Part shown: piece by piece, positions 5,873 to 9,625 of the stretch | How positions within the stretch are numbered: the first letter of the stretch is position 1 | Layout of the letters: each line of letters begins with the position of its first letter | Origin: Actinomycetota bacterium | Lineage (GTDB): Bacteria; Actinomycetota; Acidimicrobiia; Acidimicrobiales; Iamiaceae | Direction: 5' to 3' | NCBI GenBank assembly: GCA_017882935.1 | Contig: JADGOP010000058.1 | Location: 1 to 9,625, forward strand | DNA length: 9,625 nucleotides | Translations under genes and position numbers: made by a program | The notes under the pieces: model-generated | Seen by the model: only the letters and a program-made list of their open reading frames with translations | What the model was told of the DNA's origin: nothing | Database searches by the model: none

Positions 5873-5883
5873 TCGGTCCACCC

Positions 5884-5897
5884 CCGTCGTGAGACGG
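5884..5897 (+). other. Small hairpin CCGTC-GTGA-GACGG
   Basis: A perfect 5-bp stem with a GNRA-type GTGA tetraloop lies 80 nt after rplI. It may assist termination or be a processed transcript end; the evidence is only the inverted repeat. Confidence 0.3.
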
Positions 5898-5941
5898 CGG
5901 TCACGCTCGGTTCACCCCGCGCGCGCCCCGGCGCCGTCCCG

Positions 5942-6151
5942 TTGTCCACAACCCGTCCACAGGGCCCGGGGTCCATCCACATGCTTGTGCGCAGCACACG
6001 TCTTGTGCCCCCTGATCCGCCCCGATGTGCTGGTCGACTGCCCGTCGTCCACACCCGAGCGAGAGGTTTTCCACCGAACCGTGCACGGAATCCCCAGGCT
6101 CGAACGTGAACCGGTGAACAACTCTCGGGGTTACGCCTCTACCTGCCCACA
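5942..6151 (+). promoter_or_regulatory. Cluster of DnaA-box-like 9-mers upstream of dnaB
   Basis: The 373-nt gap between rplI and dnaB holds no credible gene. Within it lie TTGTCCACA (5942-5950, perfect to the actinobacterial DnaA box), CCGTCCACA (5953-5961, 7/9), CCATCCACA (5973-5981, 7/9 to TTATCCACA), TCGTCCACA (6045-6053, 8/9), TTTTCCACC (6067-6075, 7/9 to TTATCCACA) and CTGCCCACA (6143-6151, 7/9). All point the same way. No clearly AT-rich unwinding stretch is visible. It could be a DnaA-regulated dnaB promoter, a DnaA-titrating site or part of an origin; an origin is not claimed. No confident dnaB promoter hexamers were found. Confidence 0.5.
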
Positions 6152-6177
6152 GGGCATGACCGGCAAGCTCTAGGCCG

Positions 6178-7554
6178 ATGGCTTCCCCCGACCAGGCTCC
6201 CCTCAACTCGCACCGCGGTGGCTCGAACCCGGCCGGTCGGGTGCCCCCGCACAACCTCCAGGCCGAGGAGTCGCTGCTGGGCGCCATGCTCCTGTCGCGC
6301 GAAGCGGTGGCAGCCGCCGCGGAGCTCGTCACGGCCAACGACTTCTACAAGCCGGCCCACGGCCACGTCTACGACGCGGTGAGCACGCTCACGGCGCGCG
6401 GCGAGCCGGTCGACCCGGTCACCGTGGCCGACGAGCTGCGCCGCGCCGACCTGCTCGACGCCATCGGCGGTTCCAGCTCGCTGCTCAGCCTCCAGGCCAA
6501 CACCCCGGCCACCTCCAACGCGGCGCGCTACGCCACCATCGTCGAGGAGCACGCCCTGCTGCGGCGCCTCATCGGCGTGGCCGGCGAGATCGCCGAGCTG
6601 GGCTATGGCCTCCCCGACGACGTCACCAAGACCATCGACACCGCCGAGTCGATGGTCTACGACCTGTCCCAGCACCGCATCACCGACAGCACCGCGGAGC
6701 TGCGCGACCTGCTCGCCGAGACGCTCGGCCGCATCGAGGAGATGTACGACCGGGGCGACTCCATCACCGGCACACCCACCGGCTACACCGACCTCGACAC
6801 GCTCACCGCCGGGCTGCAGCCCGAGGCGCTCATCGTCGTCGGCGCCCGCCCCGCCATGGGCAAGACGGCGTTCGCCCTCGGCATGGCCGCCCACGCCGCC
6901 ATGACGGCGAACCGCCCCGTGCTCTTCTTCTCGCTCGAGATGAGCCGCCTCGAGCTGAGCCAGCGCCTGCTGTGCTCCGAGGCCCGCGTCGACTCGAGCC
7001 GCGTCCGCAACGGCAAGCTCGACGACAACGACTGGAGCCGCATCACCAGCGCGGTCGGCCGGCTCGCCGAGGCGCCCATCTGGCTCGACGACAACCCCAA
7101 CGTGTCGATCATGGAGATCCGGGGCAAGGCCCGGCGCCTCCGCTCCAAGATCGGCGACCTCGGGCTGGTGGTGGTCGACTACATCCAGCTCATGACCGGT
7201 CGCACCTCGGCCGAGAGCCGCCAGGTCGAGGTCGCCGAGATCAGCCGTGGCCTCAAGATCCTGGCGCGTGAGCTGCACTGCCCGGTGGTGGCCCTGGCGC
7301 AGCTCAACCGCAGCCTGGAGCAGCGCGCCGACAAGCGGCCCATGTTGAGCGACCTGCGTGAGTCCGGGGCCCTCGAGCAGGACGCCGACGTGGTGATGTT
7401 CCTGTACCGCGACGAGATCTACAACCCCGAGTCCCCCGACCAGGGCACGGCCGAGGTGCTGGTGGCCAAGCACCGCTCGGGGCCCACGGGCGTGAGCAAG
7501 CTGGCCTTCCTCAGCCACTACACCCGCTTCGCCAACATGGCGCGCGACGTCTGA
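6178..7554 (+). CDS. dnaB: Replicative DNA helicase DnaB
   Basis: DnaB is the hexameric 5'-3' helicase that unwinds the replication fork and recruits primase. The 458-residue product has both domains. The N-terminal helical domain starts at VPPHNLQAEESLLGAML (22-38). The RecA-like C-terminal domain has Walker A GARPAMGKT (222-230, K229/T230), catalytic Glu in SLEM (E254), Walker B LVVVDYIQLM (330-339, D334), the DNA-contact motif ALAQLNRSLEQR (372-383, Q375), SDLRESGALEQDAD (391-404) and the finger region KHRSGPTG (431-438, R433). No intein interrupts Walker A or any other motif, unlike several mycobacterial dnaB genes. The ATG at 6178 has no clear Shine-Dalgarno; GTG at 6241, giving VPPHNLQAEES, is an alternative start but has no better site. 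It follows the rpsF operon after the DnaA-box region and converges on the MMPL gene. Confidence 0.97.
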   Translation: MASPDQAPLNSHRGGSNPAGRVPPHNLQAEESLLGAMLLSREAVAAAAELVTANDFYKPAHGHVYDAVSTLTARGEPVDPVTVADELRRADLLDAIGGSSSLLSLQANTPATSNAARYATIVEEHALLRRLIGVAGEIAELGYGLPDDVTKTIDTAESMVYDLSQHRITDSTAELRDLLAETLGRIEEMYDRGDSITGTPTGYTDLDTLTAGLQPEALIVVGARPAMGKTAFALGMAAHAAMTANRPVLFFSLEMSRLELSQRLLCSEARVDSSRVRNGKLDDNDWSRITSAVGRLAEAPIWLDDNPNVSIMEIRGKARRLRSKIGDLGLVVVDYIQLMTGRTSAESRQVEVAEISRGLKILARELHCPVVALAQLNRSLEQRADKRPMLSDLRESGALEQDADVVMFLYRDEIYNPESPDQGTAEVLVAKHRSGPTGVSKLAFLSHYTRFANMARDV

Positions 7555-7561
7555 CCCCACC

Positions 7562-7590
7562 GGCCGGGACCGCGGGCTCCGTCCCTGGCC
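7562..7590. terminator. Bidirectional terminator candidate between dnaB and the MMPL gene
   Basis: GGCCGGGAC (7562-7570) pairs with GTCCC and GGCC (7581-7590) around a 10-nt loop, a 9-bp stem with one bulged T. It lies 7 nt after the dnaB stop and ends directly at the MMPL stop. No T-tract is visible. Confidence 0.65.
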
Positions 7591-9624
7591 TCAGCCAACC
7601 GGGGCGGGCACCCGTCCGGCGTCGTCGGTGGCTGCGGCCTGCGGCCGCTCGAGCTCCTCGGCGGGGAGGCGGGTCTCGCCCTCGATGTCGAGGTTCGGCA
7701 GCATCCGGTCGAGCCACGTCGGGAGCCACCAGTTGGCGTCGCCCAGCAGCCGCATCGTGGCCGGCACGAGCACCATCCGGATGAGCGTGGCGTCGACGAA
7801 CACCGCGGTGGCGAGGCCCAGGCCCATCATCTTCACGGTGGCGTTGTCACCCAGCACGAAGCTCAGGAACACCGAGATCATGATGAGCGCGGCGGAAGTG
7901 ATGACCCGGGCGGTGGTGGTGATGCCGGTGACCACCGACTCGGTGTTGTCGCCGCTGAGGAGGTACTCCTCGCGGATGCGGCTGAGCAGGAACACCTCGT
8001 AGTCCATCGAGAGCCCGAACAGGATCGCGAACATGAACATCGGGATGAAGCTCACGATGGGCAGCGACTGGTGCACCCCGAAGAGGCTCGCCCCCCACCC
8101 GTTCTGGAAGACGGCCACGATCACGCCGTAGGCGGCGGCGATCGAGAGGATGTTCATCACCGCGGCCTTGAGCGGCACCAGGATCGAGCGGAACACCAGC
8201 ATCAGCAGCAGGAACGACAGGCCCACCACGCACCCGATGAACAGCGGGAGGCGTTGGCTGATGCGACCGCTCAGGTCGATGTAGGTGGCGGTCTGCCCGC
8301 CGACGTAGGCGCGCAGGCCGCTGCCCGCGACGGCCGGCGGGATGACGTCGGCCCGGAGCCGGTTGACGAGGTCGGTGGTGTGCACGTCCTGCGGGGAGCT
8401 GCGGGGCGTGACCTGGACGACCGCCGTGTCGCCCGTGGGGCTGAGGGTGGGCGGGGCGACGCGGACCACGTCGGGGTCGCCCCTCACCGCCGAGACGAGG
8501 CGGGGGAGTGCCGCCTCGGCGTTGGGGGCGGTGAGGTCGACGGCCAGGATCAGCGGGCCGTTGAAGCCCGGACCGAAGCCGGTGGCGAGCAGGTCGTAGC
8601 TCTGGCGCAGCGTGGAGCTGGGCGGGTCCTGGCTCGCGTCGGTGAGCCCCAGCCGCATGTGCCGGGCCGGCAGCGCGAGCACCAGCACCAGCGCCAGGCT
8701 GCCCAGCAGGTAGATCACCGGGTGGCGCGAGACGTGGTGCGCCCAGCGCGCCCAGCCGTGGAAGTGGCCGTGCTCGTCGACGGTGCCGGACTCGACCTTG
8801 GGCCGGGTGCCCGGCAGGCCGAAGCGGTCGATGTTGTGGCCGGCGAACCCCATCAGGGCCGGGAGGAGCGTGAGCGAGGCCACGACCATGACCGCCACCA
8901 CGATGGCGGCGCCGATGCCCATGAACGTGACCAGCGGGATGCCCGCGACGGCGAGCCCGCAGATGGCGATGACCACGGTGGTGCCGGCGATGAGCACGGC
9001 CTGGCCCGCGGTGGCGATGCTGCGCCCGATGGCGTCCTCGACGGTGAGGCCGCGGTGCAGTCCGACGCGGTGCCGGGTGATGATGAACAACGCGTAGTCG
9101 ATGCCCACGCCGAGCCCCACCATGGACGCGATGGCCGTCGACGTGGACGGCATGTCGATGAACGCCGACAGGAACGTGATCGTGGTGAGGCCGAAGCCGA
9201 GACCGAACAGCGCGGTGGCGATCGGGAGGCCCATGGCGATGACCGAGCCGAAGGCCACGAGCAGGATGAGCATCGCGGCCAGCACGCCGAGCGCCTCGGA
9301 GCTGCCGAGCGAGGGTCGGGCTGCGGCGCTCGGGATCTCGCCGCCGAACTCGACCTGCAGCCCGGCCTTGGTTGCGGGCGCGGTGGCCGCCTCGAGCTGC
9401 GAGAAGGTGTCCTTGGGCAGGCTGATCGAGTTCTGGTCGTACCGCGCCGTGCCGAGCCCGATGGTGCCGTCGCGGGAGATGGCCCTGGTGGCCAGGGGGT
9501 TGGTGGCGCCCACCACGTGGGGGAGGCGCCGGACGGCGTTGATCGACTCGGTGATGGCCGCGGCGTTGACCGGTTCGGCCAGGGTGCCGGTGCGGGCGTG
9601 GAAGACGATCTGCGCGCCGCCACC
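7591..9624 (-). CDS. MMPL/RND-family transporter, 5' end outside the window
   Basis: This is a large inner-membrane exporter of the MMPL type, probably proton-driven and moving lipids or other hydrophobic compounds; the substrate cannot be told. The frame is open through the right edge, so the GTG at 9516 is internal. From the first complete codon (9624) 677 residues are visible, starting in the first extracytoplasmic domain (GGGAQIVFHARTG). Eleven hydrophobic segments follow, about 113-153 (two), 162-186, 209-228, 236-258, 302-319, 460-480, 486-507, 523-549, 576-592 and 599-624; with one missing N-terminal helix this is the 12-helix RND plan. The two Asp-Tyr pairs of the proton relay are present: GVGIDYALF (D176/Y177) and GLSMDYEVF (D541/Y542). 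A second extracytoplasmic domain spans about 320-460. A His-rich linker (EHGHFHGW) precedes helix 7. The tail is short and acidic. It converges on dnaB. Confidence 0.95.
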   Translation of the reverse strand, partial: GGGAQIVFHARTGTLAEPVNAAAITESINAVRRLPHVVGATNPLATRAISRDGTIGLGTARYDQNSISLPKDTFSQLEAATAPATKAGLQVEFGGEIPSAAARPSLGSSEALGVLAAMLILLVAFGSVIAMGLPIATALFGLGFGLTTITFLSAFIDMPSTSTAIASMVGLGVGIDYALFIITRHRVGLHRGLTVEDAIGRSIATAGQAVLIAGTTVVIAICGLAVAGIPLVTFMGIGAAIVVAVMVVASLTLLPALMGFAGHNIDRFGLPGTRPKVESGTVDEHGHFHGWARWAHHVSRHPVIYLLGSLALVLVLALPARHMRLGLTDASQDPPSSTLRQSYDLLATGFGPGFNGPLILAVDLTAPNAEAALPRLVSAVRGDPDVVRVAPPTLSPTGDTAVVQVTPRSSPQDVHTTDLVNRLRADVIPPAVAGSGLRAYVGGQTATYIDLSGRISQRLPLFIGCVVGLSFLLLMLVFRSILVPLKAAVMNILSIAAAYGVIVAVFQNGWGASLFGVHQSLPIVSFIPMFMFAILFGLSMDYEVFLLSRIREEYLLSGDNTESVVTGITTTARVITSAALIMISVFLSFVLGDNATVKMMGLGLATAVFVDATLIRMVLVPATMRLLGDANWWLPTWLDRMLPNLDIEGETRLPAEELERPQAAATDDAGRVPAPVG

Positions 9625-9625
9625 C

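Noticed and set aside
5889..6173. Short frames on both strands in the rplI-dnaB gap (also 5901-6338 minus)
   Set aside because: Pro/Arg/His/Thr-rich low-quality translations, no ribosome binding sites, and they cover the DnaA-box region.
5805..6177. A chromosomal origin of replication
   Set aside because: Box clustering is suggestive, but there is no evident AT-rich unwinding element and no dnaA or dnaN in the window; kept only as a DnaA-box cluster.
6841..7300. Possible dnaB intein
   Set aside because: The Walker A, catalytic Glu and Walker B motifs run uninterrupted and the protein has the normal helicase length.
6139..7560. A 473-codon open frame antisense to dnaB
   Set aside because: The plus strand encodes a complete, motif-perfect DnaB; the antisense frame is a GC-rich mirror with His/Gly/Val-biased composition and no recognisable domain.

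Overview
The window is high-GC DNA with actinobacterial character. The coding genes have strongly G/C-biased third positions, GTG and TTG starts occur, and one perfect actinobacterial-type DnaA box (TTGTCCACA) is present. The block class A PBP ... rpsF-ssb-rpsR-rplI ... dnaB resembles the origin-proximal ponA1-rpsF-ssb-rpsR-rplI-dnaB neighbourhood of Mycobacterium tuberculosis, but with different genes in between. A deep-branching actinobacterium such as an Acidimicrobiia member is my guess; nothing in the window proves it.

Layout from left to right. At 1-1379 (+) is the 3' part of a class A penicillin-binding protein: the complete transpeptidase domain and a Thr/Pro/Gly tail. At 1483-1662 (-) is a 59-residue protein with two CxxC pairs. 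At 1788-2666 (+) is panB (pantothenate/CoA synthesis), followed after 6 nt by a DUF192 lipoprotein from a TTG start at 2673, whose reading frame runs on to 3422 through a strong hairpin. At 3355-3843 (-) is a small four-helix membrane protein. Then comes the ribosomal/replication operon at 4092-5804 (+): rpsF, ssb, rpsR and rplI, with tight spacing and TGATG stop/start overlaps at ssb/rpsR and rpsR/rplI. A 373-nt gap at 5805-6177 holds a bulged hairpin and a cluster of DnaA-box-like 9-mers, then dnaB at 6178-7554 (+) without an intein. At 7591-9624 (-) is the 3' part of an MMPL/RND-type transporter, cut by the right window edge.

Functionally the core links translation (S6, S18, L9) with replication (SSB, replicative helicase DnaB). 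The rpsF leader contains two adjacent hairpins directly before the ribosome binding site, a plausible place for autoregulation by S6:S18. The panB and DUF192 genes probably share a transcript. Convergent gene pairs are separated by inverted repeats (3290-3334 and 7562-7590) that could terminate from both sides.

This is mostly a conserved housekeeping region. I see no CRISPR array, transposon, tRNA, rRNA or defence system and no clear novel multi-gene system. The observations most worth checking are the DnaA-box cluster before dnaB, the S18 protein that has lost all four zinc ligands and gained a Pro-rich/acidic tail, the rpsF leader, and the odd 3' end of the DUF192 gene.
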